This document shows, piece after piece, positions 9,093-18,085 of a DNA stretch of 64,000 nucleotides. Under the pieces are notes generated by a model. The model was not told the origin of the DNA. It was given only the letters and a program-made list of their open reading frames with translations, and did not search any database. Location: positions 1 through 64,000 of the forward strand of contig NZ_JAAEDH010000014.1 in assembly GCF_018128965.1 (NCBI RefSeq). Direction: 5' to 3'. Each line of letters opens with the position of its first letter. Position 1 is the stretch's first letter. The position numbers were made by a program, and so were the translations under genes. The stretch comes from Plastoroseomonas arctica (lineage in GTDB: Bacteria > Pseudomonadota > Alphaproteobacteria > Acetobacterales > Acetobacteraceae).

Positions 9093-10460
9093 ATGGTTGT
9101 TGAGGACGCGACATTGAACTATCCGCTGGCGAACCTGGCCCTGCGCCGCCCGACCCAGGCAAGCAGCGTGTCGGCCGAGGAGGGCATCGCCGCCGATGCT
9201 GCGGTGAACGGGACGAAGCAAGGGCTGGCCTCCTTCCGCTCGGCGGTCGAGGAGGGTGCCTGGTGGCAGGTCGATCTCGGGCGGGTTGTCGGCATCGGGC
9301 GCATACAGCTGTGGTCTGCGGAGCGCGCGCCGTTGCGTGGCGTGGCCTTCCTGCCGGTCGCGATCCTCGCCTCGGCCGATGGCGCCGTGTGGGAAACGCT
9401 GGCGGCGCTGCACCGGCCTTATGGAGGTGCCTCGACGCAGCGGCCGGCGGTGCTGGAATTTTCCCAAGGAGTGAATGCGCGCTTCTTGCGCGTGCAGGGG
9501 CTGGGGGGCGGATGTCTGCAGTTCGATGAACTGGAGGCGTTCCGATACGTGCCGCCTTCGCGCGATTCGGCGGTGGCTTCGGTCACACTGAGCGCAACTG
9601 GTCCACTCGATGGGATAGAGCTGAGGCCGCGGCACGATTCGGGCTACTTCTCGGTCATGTCCGTAATCCTCGCCGAGATCCTCCATTTCCGCCGCGCGGG
9701 GCTGGAGACGGTGTCGATCGACGACCACGACATCTTCAAGAAGTTCAAGGATGGCGTTCGCGACAGCGTTCTCGAACTGGTCTGCGATCGTGCGAAGTGG
9801 GTGCAGGCCGATCCCGTCGGCATGACGCGTAAGATCCCGGTGTTCGGTGCACGCGGGCGCTACAGCCCGAATAGCATGGCGTACAAGACGCTGGACCACG
9901 CGGCGATCGGGTATTTCGTCAGCCGATATTTTTCGCCGTCCGGGTCGGTGACCGCGCTGCAGCAGCACTGGGCCACGAAGTACGGTATCGACATCGGCAA
10001 AGCTGTGGTCGTCTGTTATCGCGGGACCGATAAGGTAACCGAGATCAAGCCTGCCTCATTCGATGACTACGCCGACCAGATCGGCCGCATAGCCAATAAT
10101 GTGACGTCCGACATCGTCGTACAAACGGACCAGAGGCAGTTCCTCGAATTCGTCAGCGAGCGCTTTCCTGGCCGCGTGAAGTTCATTGACGACATCCCGA
10201 TGACCACGGGGACCACGGTGATCCACAACCTGGACCTGACCGACGAGTTCGGCCTGACACGGCGGGATTTTGGATTGCGGCTGTTTGCGATGGTGTCGTG
10301 GCTGTCGCAGGCACGCGCCTTGCTCACCTCCAGCGGTAATGTCGGATTTTGGCTGGCGCTGCTGCGCGGGCATGCGCGCGATGTCTACCAGTTCCACCCG
10401 CATACGCAGGCGCTCATTGAGCCGGATGGGATCGCTATCCCAAACCCGCCGCGCGCCTGA
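9093..10460 (+). CDS. Discoidin (F5/8 type C) domain fused to fucosyltransferase-like domain
   Basis: 455 residues. Residues ~12-152 form an F5/8 type C/discoidin module: NLALRRPTQASSV, AVNGT, WWQVDLGRVVGIGRIQLW, ARFLRVQG and FDELEAF are its conserved strands, a carbohydrate- or lipid-binding beta-sandwich. Residues ~180-455 resemble NodZ/FUT8-like fucosyltransferases, with VVVCYRGTDK at ~305-314 (compare HVRRTDK) and ALLTSSGNVGFW near 410. No signal peptide is seen, so it is probably cytoplasmic. The second half is markedly less GC-rich than neighbouring genes, which suggests transfer. The start at 9093 is the ATG that places the discoidin module near the N terminus; no strong ribosome site supports it. 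Confidence 0.7.
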   Translation: MVVEDATLNYPLANLALRRPTQASSVSAEEGIAADAAVNGTKQGLASFRSAVEEGAWWQVDLGRVVGIGRIQLWSAERAPLRGVAFLPVAILASADGAVWETLAALHRPYGGASTQRPAVLEFSQGVNARFLRVQGLGGGCLQFDELEAFRYVPPSRDSAVASVTLSATGPLDGIELRPRHDSGYFSVMSVILAEILHFRRAGLETVSIDDHDIFKKFKDGVRDSVLELVCDRAKWVQADPVGMTRKIPVFGARGRYSPNSMAYKTLDHAAIGYFVSRYFSPSGSVTALQQHWATKYGIDIGKAVVVCYRGTDKVTEIKPASFDDYADQIGRIANNVTSDIVVQTDQRQFLEFVSERFPGRVKFIDDIPMTTGTTVIHNLDLTDEFGLTRRDFGLRLFAMVSWLSQARALLTSSGNVGFWLALLRGHARDVYQFHPHTQALIEPDGIAIPNPPRA

Positions 10461-10487
10461 AGCAATCTTATCCTGCAGCCAGTTATC

Positions 10488-10564
10488 TGGTAGCGGCGGG
10501 CGGACTTGAACCGCCGACCCCGGCATTATGAGTGCCGTGCTCTAACCAGCTGAGCTACACCGCC
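10488..10564 (-). tRNA. tRNA-Met (anticodon CAT), elongator-like
   Basis: 77 nt read on the minus strand. The acceptor stem is GGCGGTG paired with CGCCGCT, the D arm is GCTCAGCTGGTTAGAGC, the anticodon loop is CTCATAA on a CGGCA/TGCCG stem, and the T arm is GGCGG-TTCAAGT-CCGCC. CCA is encoded. The CAT anticodon could in principle belong to a lysidine-type tRNA-Ile, but loop and arm sequences fit elongator tRNA-Met better. The first pair is G-T, a wobble. The initiator is excluded because its three G-C pairs in the anticodon stem are missing. Confidence 0.93.
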
Positions 10565-10642
10565 AAAGACACCCGAAGGGCACCACCCACCGGAGCGCGC
10601 GGAGTAATGCCCCCCACCCTCCCCTGTCAACCGCGGCCCGCA

Positions 10643-11818
10643 TCAAACACGCCGCGCCGACAAGCGCAGCACCAACGCGCCCACCACCGCCGAGGCCAGC
10701 GAGCCCGCCAGCACGCCCAGCTTCACCGCCTCCTGCCGCGCCACATCCGCGGGGAAGGCCAGCAGCCCGATGAACAGGCTCATCGTGAACCCGATTCCGC
10801 ACAGCAGCGCCACGCCATAGAGCTGCACCCAGCCCGCCCCCTCCGGCAGCCGTGCCAGGCCCGAGCGAACCGCAACCCAGCACGCCGCCATCACCCCCGC
10901 CTGCTTGCCGAAAAACAGCCCGAGCGCCACCGCGAGCCCGATCGCGCCCATTCCTGCCCCGCCCAGGCTCACCCCGGCATTGGCAAAGCCGAACACCGGC
11001 ACCACCAGGAAGTTCACCCATGGCGCGATGCGGTGTTCCAACCGCAGCAACGGGGACCCCCTCCGGCTCGCGAGCGGCAAGCAGAAGGCCAAAGCCACAC
11101 CCGCCAGTGTCGCATGTACGCCAGAGGCCAGCACCAGCACCCACAGCCCCGCGCCCAGCACGAGGTAGGGCCACAGCCGATCCACCCGCGCCCGGTTCAG
11201 CGCGCCGAGCAGCGCCAGCACGACCGCCGCACCCGCCAGCGCCGGCAGCGACAGCTCCGCCGTGTAGAAAGCCGCGATGATCAGCACCGCGCCGAGATCG
11301 TCGATGATCGCGAGTGCGGCGAGGAACACCCGCAGCGCCGGCGGCGCCGCCTTCGGCCCGAGCAGCGCCAGCACGCCGAGCGCGAAGGCGATATCGGTCG
11401 CCGCGGGCACCGCCCAGCCGCGAAGCGCGCCAGGTTCTCCCCAGGCGATCGCGACGTAGACCAGGGCCGGCAACGCCATGCCCCCCACCGCCGCGAGCCC
11501 CGGCAATGCTCGCTTGCCCCAGTCAGACAGCTCGCCATCGAGCAGCTCGCGCTTGATCTCCAGGCCGACGAGCAGGAAGAACGCCGCCATCAGCCCGTCA
11601 TTGACCCAGTGGCCGATGTTCATCGGCCCCACATAGACAGCCCACACGGCCCGGTAGCCGGCGGCGATCCCGCCCGCCTCGATATTCGCGATCACCAGCG
11701 CGAAGGCCGAGGCCGCCATCAGCACCAGACCGGCAGCGGCCTGGCTGTTCAGGAATTCGCGCAGGAACGCCGCCCGCGGCCCCGGCTTGCCCGACCTTGC
11801 CCCGTCATCCATGCCCAT
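10643..11818 (-). CDS. nhaA: Na+/H+ antiporter NhaA
   Basis: About 391 residues with ~11-12 membrane helices. The transport-site residues are present: [15 protein letters not shown] (Asp133 of the E. coli enzyme) and [17 protein letters not shown] (Asp163/Asp164). The N-terminal [13 protein letters not shown] helix and the C-terminal [14 protein letters not shown] helix are also diagnostic. It exchanges cytoplasmic Na+ for periplasmic H+ for sodium and pH tolerance. The start at 11818 or 11812 is preceded by a GGATCGGGG-type site. It is divergent from the lactonase gene with 101 bp between starts. Confidence 0.95.
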   Translation of the reverse strand: MGMDDGARSGKPGPRAAFLREFLNSQAAAGLVLMAASAFALVIANIEAGGIAAGYRAVWAVYVGPMNIGHWVNDGLMAAFFLLVGLEIKRELLDGELSDWGKRALPGLAAVGGMALPALVYVAIAWGEPGALRGWAVPAATDIAFALGVLALLGPKAAPPALRVFLAALAIIDDLGAVLIIAAFYTAELSLPALAGAAVVLALLGALNRARVDRLWPYLVLGAGLWVLVLASGVHATLAGVALAFCLPLASRRGSPLLRLEHRIAPWVNFLVVPVFGFANAGVSLGGAGMGAIGLAVALGLFFGKQAGVMAACWVAVRSGLARLPEGAGWVQLYGVALLCGIGFTMSLFIGLLAFPADVARQEAVKLGVLAGSLASAVVGALVLRLSARRV

Positions 11819-11919
11819 CCCCGATCCATCCCACCACGCCGGCCTGCATAGACCAACTGCGGCGGATCGCGCATCCTCCGCCCCGAACGGACCCGCGCAA
11901 GGGCCGAGGGAGAGACGGC

Positions 11920-13104
11920 ATGACCGACGAGACCACCAGCACCACGTCGCGCAGGACCTTGCTCGCCGGGATGGCCATGGCCACACCCGCGCTGAGCGGC
12001 ACAGCCGCCGCCCAGACCCGCCGCCCGCCCCAGGCGCGACCGGTCTTTGCCTATGTCGGCAGCTTCACCTCCGCCCAGCGCCGCGCGCGCGGCGAGGGCA
12101 TTTCGGTGTTCAGCATGAACACCACCACCGGCGCCTGGACCCATGTTCAGACGCTCGGCGACCTCGTGAACCCCTCCTTCCTGGTCACCAGCCGCGACGG
12201 GCGCTTCCTCTATTCCGTTCACGGCGATGGCGACTTCGCCTCGGCCTTCGCGATCGACCCGGCGAGCGGGCGCATCCGCGCGCTGAACCGCGGCACGACG
12301 GGCGGGCGCAACGGCGTGCGGCAGGCGATCGATCCCTCCGGCAAGTGGCTGGTCGTGGCCAACTACGCGACCGGGTCGGTTGCGGTGCTGCCGATCCGCC
12401 CCGACGGATCGCTCGGCGACCACGCCCAGCTCGTTTCGCTGCCCGGCGAGCCCGGCCCGCACCGCCGCGAGCAGCCCAATTCGGAACCCCATGACGTCGT
12501 GTTCGACCCAACGGGCAAATACGTGGTCATCCCCGACAAGGGCGTGGACCGGGTGTTCGTCTTCTCCTTCGACCCGTCGAACGGCGCGCTTACGCCGGCC
12601 GGCAACAACGGCTTCGTCGCCTCGCGCAGCGGTGCCGGTCCGCGCCACATGGCTTTTCACCCGACCCGCCCGATCGCGTGGGTGCTGAACGAGCTCGACA
12701 GCACGGTCACGACCTGTGCCTGGGCCGTGTCGAACGGCACGCTGACCCCGCAGCAGGTCATCACCACCCTGCCGACAGACTTCACCGGCAACAGCACCTG
12801 CGCCGAGATCGCGGTGAGTGCGGATGGCCGCTTCGTCCATGTCTCCAACCGCGGCCATGACAGCGTCACCAGCTTCGCCGCGCGCGCCGACAACGGACTG
12901 CTCGGCACCCCGGCCTGGACCCGCACCCAGGGCCCGTCGCCGCGTTTCATCGGCCTCGCCCCCGGCGGGCGCTTCCTTTACGCTGCCAATGAGCAGGGCG
13001 ACACCATTCTGCCCTTCCGCGTCGAAGGCACCGGCGGCCGGCTGACCCAGGCCGGCCCCGCCATCCTGTGCAAGAGCCCGGTGACCATCGCCTTCACCGG
13101 ATAG
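11920..13104 (+). CDS. Exported lactonase-family (YbhE/Pgl-like) beta-propeller protein
   Basis: 394 residues. The N terminus has a Tat-type signal ([13 protein letters not shown] ... GTAAAQ), so the mature protein is periplasmic. The rest is a seven-bladed propeller of the lactonase family (PF10282): repeated blades such as [54 protein letters not shown] and [12 protein letters not shown]. Cytoplasmic YbhE hydrolyses 6-phosphogluconolactone; an exported copy more likely acts on other lactones or is non-enzymatic. The site GAGGGAGAG precedes the chosen ATG. Confidence 0.8.
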   Translation: MTDETTSTTSRRTLLAGMAMATPALSGTAAAQTRRPPQARPVFAYVGSFTSAQRRARGEGISVFSMNTTTGAWTHVQTLGDLVNPSFLVTSRDGRFLYSVHGDGDFASAFAIDPASGRIRALNRGTTGGRNGVRQAIDPSGKWLVVANYATGSVAVLPIRPDGSLGDHAQLVSLPGEPGPHRREQPNSEPHDVVFDPTGKYVVIPDKGVDRVFVFSFDPSNGALTPAGNNGFVASRSGAGPRHMAFHPTRPIAWVLNELDSTVTTCAWAVSNGTLTPQQVITTLPTDFTGNSTCAEIAVSADGRFVHVSNRGHDSVTSFAARADNGLLGTPAWTRTQGPSPRFIGLAPGGRFLYAANEQGDTILPFRVEGTGGRLTQAGPAILCKSPVTIAFTG

Positions 13105-13171
13105 CGAGGCGACAAGGCAACGATGCGCCGCCCTGGCGCGTTGTTGCCTCACCCCGAACCGGAGTGTCTCG

Positions 13172-14851
13172 ATGCCGCCGTTCCTGCCCCCGATCGCGGC
13201 ATCCAACTCCCTGCCCATGCGCCTGCTGCTGATCGGCGGCATCATCGCGGTCATCTACCTGGGCCGCGCGGTGCTCGCACCCCTCGCCCTGGCCATGCTG
13301 CTCACCATTGCCGCACTGCCCATGGTTGCCTGGATAGAGCGTCGCGGCATGCCGCGCATCCCCACAGTGCTGTTCACCATGGCCGTGTTCGTGTCCGCGG
13401 CCGGCGGCCTCGTCTACCTGGTCGTGAGCCAGGCGCTCTCGCTCGCGGCCGAGCTGCCCGGCTATGAGAACGTGCTGCGCGGCAAGGTCCAGGCCCTGAG
13501 CGAGGGCTCGGGTCCGATCGAAGGCGTCTCGCGTCTTTTCCATCGCCTCGGCGCCGCGATGCAGCCCGGCGCCCCGCCTGCCCAGACCGTCACGGTCGCA
13601 TCGCCAGAGGCCGCGCCCTACGAGACCGTGTTGAGCTTCATCGGCATGGTGGTGGGCCCGCTCGCCACCGTCGCGATGACGCTGCTGCTGATGACCTTCA
13701 TCCTCGTCCAGCGCGAGGACGTGCGCGACCGCGCGCTGCGCCTGGCCGGCCTGCACGAGCTGCACCGCACGACCGAGGCGATGACGGACACCACCGGCCG
13801 GCTCGGCCGGTTCCTGCTGATGCAGGTGGTCGTCAACAGCGTGTTCGGCCTGAGCATGGGCATCGGCCTCTGGCTCATCGGCGTGCCCAACGCACCGCTC
13901 TGGGGCGTGCTTGGCTCGGTGCTGCGCTTCATCCCCTATCTCGGTGCGCCGCTGTCGCTGGTCTTCCCCCTCGTCGTCGCCTTCGCCACGACCGAGGGCT
14001 GGAACACGGTGCTGATGGTGCTCGCGCTGTTCATCGTGGTGGACGTGATTCTCAGCTACGGCGTGGAGCCATGGCTGTTCGGCCACAGCACCGGTGTCAC
14101 GCCGCTCGCGCTGGTGCTGTCCTCCGCCTTCTGGGCGGTGCTGTGGGGACCAATCGGGTTGGTGCTGGCGCCAGCCATCACCGCGTGCCTGGTCATCCTC
14201 GGGCGACACATCCCATCGCTCAGCTTCCTCGACGTTCTGCTCAGCGACAGTCCTGCCCTGCCCGTGGAGGCGCGGTTCTACCAGCGGCTGCTGGCCGGCG
14301 ACGAGTTCGGCGCCAGTCGGCTGCTGGCGGCCGAAAGCGAACGCCGCGGCGTGCTCGGCTCGGTCGAACGGATGGTGCTGCCGGCCATCGCGCAGATCGG
14401 CCATGGCCGCCCCGACGAGACGTTCAGCGCCAACCTCGCCATCCGCGGTGCACGCACGCTGAAGAACGTGCTCGACACGATGACGGATGCCTCGATCGAG
14501 CACCCCGAGATCCTGGTGCTGCCGATCGCCGGCGCGCTTGACCGCGCGGCCGCCAGCGCGCTCGTCGCGGCGCTGCTCGAGGTCGGCCACCCCGCGACGA
14601 CGGATGTGTCTCGCGCGACGGACCCGACGTTGGTGATCCTCGCCGCCGCCGGCGCCACGCCCGCCCACCGCGTGGTGCGCGCGTTGCGCGATGCGCGGCG
14701 CATCTCCAGCGAGGTGCTGGTCTTCATCACCACCGACGAGGCGGCGCGCGCGATCGCCGCCACTGGCCAGGCGACGAATTCCAGCGAATCGCTGACCACC
14801 CTGATGCCGCGGATCGACGCGCTGCTGGATCAGACCGAAGTCGCCGCCTGA
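13172..14851 (+). CDS. AI-2E family (PerM-like) permease with extra soluble C-terminal domain
   Basis: 559 residues. Residues 15-355 contain the eight-helix AI-2E/PerM pattern: two N-terminal helices, a central soluble region, GTVAM-like helices, then FIPYLGAPLSLVFPLVVAF and a final WGPIGLVLAPAITACLV segment. Family members export small molecules or Na+. Residues ~360-559 form a cytosolic extension (LPVEARFYQRLLAGDEFGA... and VLVFITTDEAARAI) longer than in the usual ~350-residue members; the last ~90 residues look like a Rossmann or response-regulator-like fold. The gene starts 67 bp after the lactonase stop. Confidence 0.8.
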   Translation: MPPFLPPIAASNSLPMRLLLIGGIIAVIYLGRAVLAPLALAMLLTIAALPMVAWIERRGMPRIPTVLFTMAVFVSAAGGLVYLVVSQALSLAAELPGYENVLRGKVQALSEGSGPIEGVSRLFHRLGAAMQPGAPPAQTVTVASPEAAPYETVLSFIGMVVGPLATVAMTLLLMTFILVQREDVRDRALRLAGLHELHRTTEAMTDTTGRLGRFLLMQVVVNSVFGLSMGIGLWLIGVPNAPLWGVLGSVLRFIPYLGAPLSLVFPLVVAFATTEGWNTVLMVLALFIVVDVILSYGVEPWLFGHSTGVTPLALVLSSAFWAVLWGPIGLVLAPAITACLVILGRHIPSLSFLDVLLSDSPALPVEARFYQRLLAGDEFGASRLLAAESERRGVLGSVERMVLPAIAQIGHGRPDETFSANLAIRGARTLKNVLDTMTDASIEHPEILVLPIAGALDRAAASALVAALLEVGHPATTDVSRATDPTLVILAAAGATPAHRVVRALRDARRISSEVLVFITTDEAARAIAATGQATNSSESLTTLMPRIDALLDQTEVAA

Positions 14852-14856
14852 CACCG

Positions 14857-14874
14857 GCGGGCCCTGCGGCCCGC
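14857..14874. terminator. GC hairpin between convergent genes
   Basis: A perfect 7-bp stem (GCGGGCC / GGCCCGC) with a 4-nt loop lies just after the AI-2E permease stop and before the convergent metallophosphoesterase stop. No T tract follows, so it would be a weak or factor-aided bidirectional terminator. Confidence 0.4.
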
Positions 14875-14886
14875 AGCCGCCCTAAG

Positions 14887-15636
14887 TCACACCGCGGCCA
14901 AATCACGCCCGCGCCAAGTGCCGCCGACGCATTCGCGCGTTTCGACCCTGAGCGTGTCGTCCTCCAGCACCACCAGGTTCCACCCGTTCGCGCGGCCGCC
15001 GCGCTCCGAGAAGGCGCTCGGCGCGATGATCTGCGCCGGGCCGCCCTCGCCGAGCCTGGTCATCTCGGCGCGGTGAAGATGACCGCAGAGCACGGCGCGC
15101 ACCTTGTGCGTAGTCAGCAGCTCGATGGTCCGCTCGGCATGGCGCGGCGGGCGCCGCCCCACCGCCCAGCCGGCATGGCGCAGCGGGTGATGGCAGACCA
15201 GCACCGCGCCCTCCCCCAGCACGCGCGCCAGTTGCTGGCGCCGCTCGCCCGAGATGGCTCCGGCCGACCAGTCCAGGTGCCATTGCGCGCGCGCCACCGT
15301 GTCGAGCCCGACCAGCCGCAGCCCCGGCATCTCCAGCACGGTGAGCGGGAAGGCGGCGCTGACCGAGCGCCAGCGCCCGAGCGGGTCGTACAGCCGCGTC
15401 CACAGGTCATGTCCCGGAATGTCGTGGTTGCCCGGCACCATCAGCAGCGGCGTCTCCAGGCTGGTGAGGAAGCGCAGCGCGGCCGCGAATTCCTTCCGCG
15501 ACGCGCGCCGGGTGAGATCGCCGCTGACGGCCAGCGCATCCGGCGCCGCGGCGCGAATATCGGCGCCGAGATCGGCCACCAGCTTGTCGCTCGCCTCGCC
15601 GAAATGCAGGTCGGACAGGTGTGCGATGCGGGCCAT
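14887..15636 (-). CDS. Metallophosphoesterase (calcineurin-like)
   Basis: 249 residues with all blocks of the dinuclear-metal phosphoesterase fold: SDLHFG at the N terminus (Asp, His), VSGDLTRRA, VPGNHDIPG, CHHPLRHAG and CGHLHRAEM. It resembles the CpdA/Icc group that cleaves cyclic nucleotides or phosphodiesters; the true substrate is not fixed by sequence. Its ATG overlaps the stop of the upstream lipid-kinase gene (TGATG at 15634-15638), so the two are coupled. Confidence 0.85.
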   Translation of the reverse strand: MARIAHLSDLHFGEASDKLVADLGADIRAAAPDALAVSGDLTRRASRKEFAAALRFLTSLETPLLMVPGNHDIPGHDLWTRLYDPLGRWRSVSAAFPLTVLEMPGLRLVGLDTVARAQWHLDWSAGAISGERRQQLARVLGEGAVLVCHHPLRHAGWAVGRRPPRHAERTIELLTTHKVRAVLCGHLHRAEMTRLGEGGPAQIIAPSAFSERGGRANGWNLVVLEDDTLRVETRECVGGTWRGRDLAAV

Positions 15637-16541
15637 CAGGGCACAGGGGGCGGCGGCAGGAGTACCGGCAGGGCGCCACGGCGCACCCGGAACCGCAGCG
15701 GAGAGGGCGCGAGCCGCATCTCGCCGTCGAGGCTCATCCGCAGCAGCGCATCGCCGCCATGGACCACGAGCTGCCCTGCCGCGCGATCCAGCGTCTCGGG
15801 ATCGTCGGAGAGCCGCCCGCGCAGCCAACGCCAGGCCTGGCGAAGCCGCGCGAACGTGCTCGAGGGCCGCGCCAGAGAGAGGGCGAGGCCGCCCTCGGTC
15901 AGCGTCACCACCGCGGCATGCCCGCTGCGGCGCCGGCCCTGCCCGAAGCGCACGCGCAGGTCGCGGCCGTTCGGGCGGAACAGCGTCCGCATCAGCACCA
16001 CGAACAGCGGCATCCAGCCGCGCATCCCGGCACCACGCTGCATCTCGCGGAAGCGCATCAGCCGGGTCGGGCGGCCGACCACGCTCTGATAGAGAAACAC
16101 CTCGCCATTCGCGGTCGCGACATCGGTTGGCGTGGGGTCGCCGGGGCTGAAGCGCCGCGCCGCCTCGACCGGGTCGTCGGGCAGGCCGAAGCGCTGGCAG
16201 AAGCGGTTCATCGTGCCGCCGGGCAAGGGGGCGAGGATGCGCCCGGCCGCGATAGCGCGTTCGGCCGCGGCGCGCAGCGTGCCGTCGCCGCCGGCCACGA
16301 ACACCACCGCGACCTCGGGATGGTCGAACATGGCCCATTGCTCTGCGAGCGGCATGTCCTCGGCAGCGTCGATGGGAAGATGGAAGCCCTGCTGGCGCAG
16401 GATCGCCTCGAGAGCGGCGCGCGGCTTGTCGAGGCCCGAGAGGCTGCCGGCCTGCGCGTTCACGATCAGCGCGGCGCCGGTCAGCGGGGCCGGGGCAGCT
16501 GCCTCACTGGCCATGGCGACCGCGCGACACCATGGCTTCAC
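15636..16541 (-). CDS. Diacylglycerol/sphingosine kinase family lipid kinase
   Basis: 301 residues. The DAGK catalytic domain is at the N-terminal half: LIVNAQAGS near residue 25, the nucleotide loop VFVAGGDGTLRAAAE near 82 and PLPGGTMNRF near 104. The C-terminal half is the usual beta-sandwich ending in the SLDGEMR motif. It phosphorylates a lipid (diacylglycerol, sphingoid base or undecaprenol-like), probably for membrane lipid recycling. Starts at 16541 or 16514 are both possible, with no strong ribosome site. It is coupled with the metallophosphoesterase downstream. Confidence 0.8.
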   Translation of the reverse strand: MKPWCRAVAMASEAAAPAPLTGAALIVNAQAGSLSGLDKPRAALEAILRQQGFHLPIDAAEDMPLAEQWAMFDHPEVAVVFVAGGDGTLRAAAERAIAAGRILAPLPGGTMNRFCQRFGLPDDPVEAARRFSPGDPTPTDVATANGEVFLYQSVVGRPTRLMRFREMQRGAGMRGWMPLFVVLMRTLFRPNGRDLRVRFGQGRRRSGHAAVVTLTEGGLALSLARPSSTFARLRQAWRWLRGRLSDDPETLDRAAGQLVVHGGDALLRMSLDGEMRLAPSPLRFRVRRGALPVLLPPPPVP

Positions 16542-16656
16542 GCATCGGGAGTTGTCGCCGCATCGGTTGCAAAATCCATCCGGTCCATCGATCGCGGGCG
16601 ATCGTCAGCCAACGCCGGGTCATGGGCGGAGTTTCGCGCACCCGTTCGGCCCCGCG

Positions 16657-17748
16657 CTAGACCGCGAGGGCGACCGGCGCCGGGGCGACGGCGCGCAGGA
16701 AGCCGCCGCCGATCACCCGTTCGCCGGCATAGACCACCGCCGCCTGGCCCGGCGCCACGATGCCGGGCACGTCAAGGGTGATGTCGATCTCGCCGGCAGC
16801 CGGGTCCCAGGCGATCACCGCCGGCTGCGGCAGCTCGCGGCCCCGCAGTTTCACCGCGACCCGCATCGGTGCCTCCGGAGGCGCGATGAGCCAGTTCACC
16901 TCGCCGGCCCGCGCCGAATGCTGCGGCAGCGCCGCGCGCGGCCCGACCACGATGCGCCGCGCCAGGGGCTCGACCCGCTGTACATAGAGCCGCTCGGGCC
17001 CGGCAACGCCGATGCCGCGCCCCTGACCGACGGTGAAGCGCGCGATGCCCTGGTGCCCGCCCAGCACGCGGCCGCCGTCATCGACGATCTCGCCAGGCGC
17101 CATCGCATCGGGGCGCATCCGGCCCACTACATCGGCGTAGCGCCCATCGGGGACGAAGCAGATGTCCTGGCTGTCGGGCTTTTCGGCCACGCCGAGCCCG
17201 AGCCGCGCGGCCACGTCGCGCACCGCGCGCTTGTCCGCCATCTCGCCGAGCGGGAAGCGGGCGAATTCGAGCTGCTCCTGCGTCGTGGCGAACAGGAAGT
17301 AGCTCTGGTCGCGGGTGACATCCGCCGCACGGTGCAGCTCCGCACCGTCGGGGCCTTCGACGCGGCGCGCGTAATGGCCGGTGGCCAGGGCCTCGCAGCC
17401 GAGGTCGCGGGCGAGCGCGGTGAGGTCGGCGAACTTCACGGTCTGGTTGCAGCGCACGCAGGGGATCGGCGTCTCGCCGCGGGCATAGGTGTCGGCGAAG
17501 TCGCGCATCACCGCGTCGCGGAATCGCGCCTCGCGATCAAGCACGTAATGCGCGATGCCGAGCTGGTCGGCGACGCGGCGCGCATCGAGAATGTCCTGAC
17601 CGGCGCAGCAGGCGCCCTTGCGCGACGACGCGGCGCCATGGTCGTAGAGCTGCAAGGTGGCGCCCACCACCTCATGCCCCGCCTCGGCGAGCAGCCCGGC
17701 GACGACCGAACTGTCGACGCCCCCCGACATGGCGACCAGAACCCGCAT
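16657..17748 (-). CDS. mnmA: tRNA 2-thiouridylase MnmA
   Basis: 363 residues, the normal length. The PP-loop AMSGGVDSSV is at 6-15; the catalytic cysteines are in IPCVRCNQTVKF (Cys100) and SQDICFVPDG (Cys197), and ATGHYAR at 122-128 is conserved. It thiolates U34 of tRNA-Lys, -Glu and -Gln using sulfur that starts as a cysteine-desulfurase persulfide. It follows the ferredoxin gene directly (no gap), after two desulfurase genes, so sulfur donor and acceptor enzymes are co-expressed. Confidence 0.96.
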   Translation of the reverse strand: MRVLVAMSGGVDSSVVAGLLAEAGHEVVGATLQLYDHGAASSRKGACCAGQDILDARRVADQLGIAHYVLDREARFRDAVMRDFADTYARGETPIPCVRCNQTVKFADLTALARDLGCEALATGHYARRVEGPDGAELHRAADVTRDQSYFLFATTQEQLEFARFPLGEMADKRAVRDVAARLGLGVAEKPDSQDICFVPDGRYADVVGRMRPDAMAPGEIVDDGGRVLGGHQGIARFTVGQGRGIGVAGPERLYVQRVEPLARRIVVGPRAALPQHSARAGEVNWLIAPPEAPMRVAVKLRGRELPQPAVIAWDPAAGEIDITLDVPGIVAPGQAAVVYAGERVIGGGFLRAVAPAPVALAV

Positions 17749-18078
17749 CTATCCGCCGGCGTTCTTCGTGCCGGAGGGAAGCTTCACCACCAGCCCGTCC
17801 AGCGCATCGGTCATGATCAGCTGGCAGCCCAGCCGGCTTGTCTCCTGCAGGTCGAAGGCGAGGTCGAGCATGTCTTCCTCATCCTCGGTGGGCTTGGCGA
17901 GCTTGGGGAACCAGGCCGCGTCCACGATCACGTGGCAGGTCGAGCAGGCGAGGCTGCCCTCGCACGCGCCCTCGATGTCGACGCCGTGCTTGTGCGCAAT
18001 TTCGAGCACGGACAGGCCATTCGGCGCATCCACCTCGCGCGGCACCCCGTTGCGCTCGACAAACACCATCTTCGGCAT
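17749..18078 (-). CDS. fdx: ISC-type 2Fe-2S ferredoxin
   Basis: 109 residues. The cluster cysteines are in ACEGSLACSTCH (Cys39, 45, 48) and SRLGCQLIM (Cys85), the adrenodoxin/Fdx spacing. The acidic stretch PTEDEEDMLDLAF is the partner-binding helix of vertebrate-type ferredoxins. In ISC systems this protein gives electrons for cluster assembly on IscU; no IscU, HscA or HscB gene is nearby. The start at 18078 follows a GGTGAG site; 18099 is an alternative. It overlaps the stop of the upstream desulfurase gene region slightly if the longer start is used. Confidence 0.92.
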   Translation of the reverse strand: MPKMVFVERNGVPREVDAPNGLSVLEIAHKHGVDIEGACEGSLACSTCHVIVDAAWFPKLAKPTEDEEDMLDLAFDLQETSRLGCQLIMTDALDGLVVKLPSGTKNAGG

Positions 18079-18085
18079 CGAATGC

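Noticed and set aside
10488-10564. tRNA-Met as an integration site for the glycan island
   Set aside because: No integrase and no second copy of the tRNA 3' end was noticed within the window; it remains only a possibility.
10532-11851. A 439-codon plus-strand frame opposite nhaA
   Set aside because: The minus strand encodes an unambiguous NhaA with catalytic aspartates.
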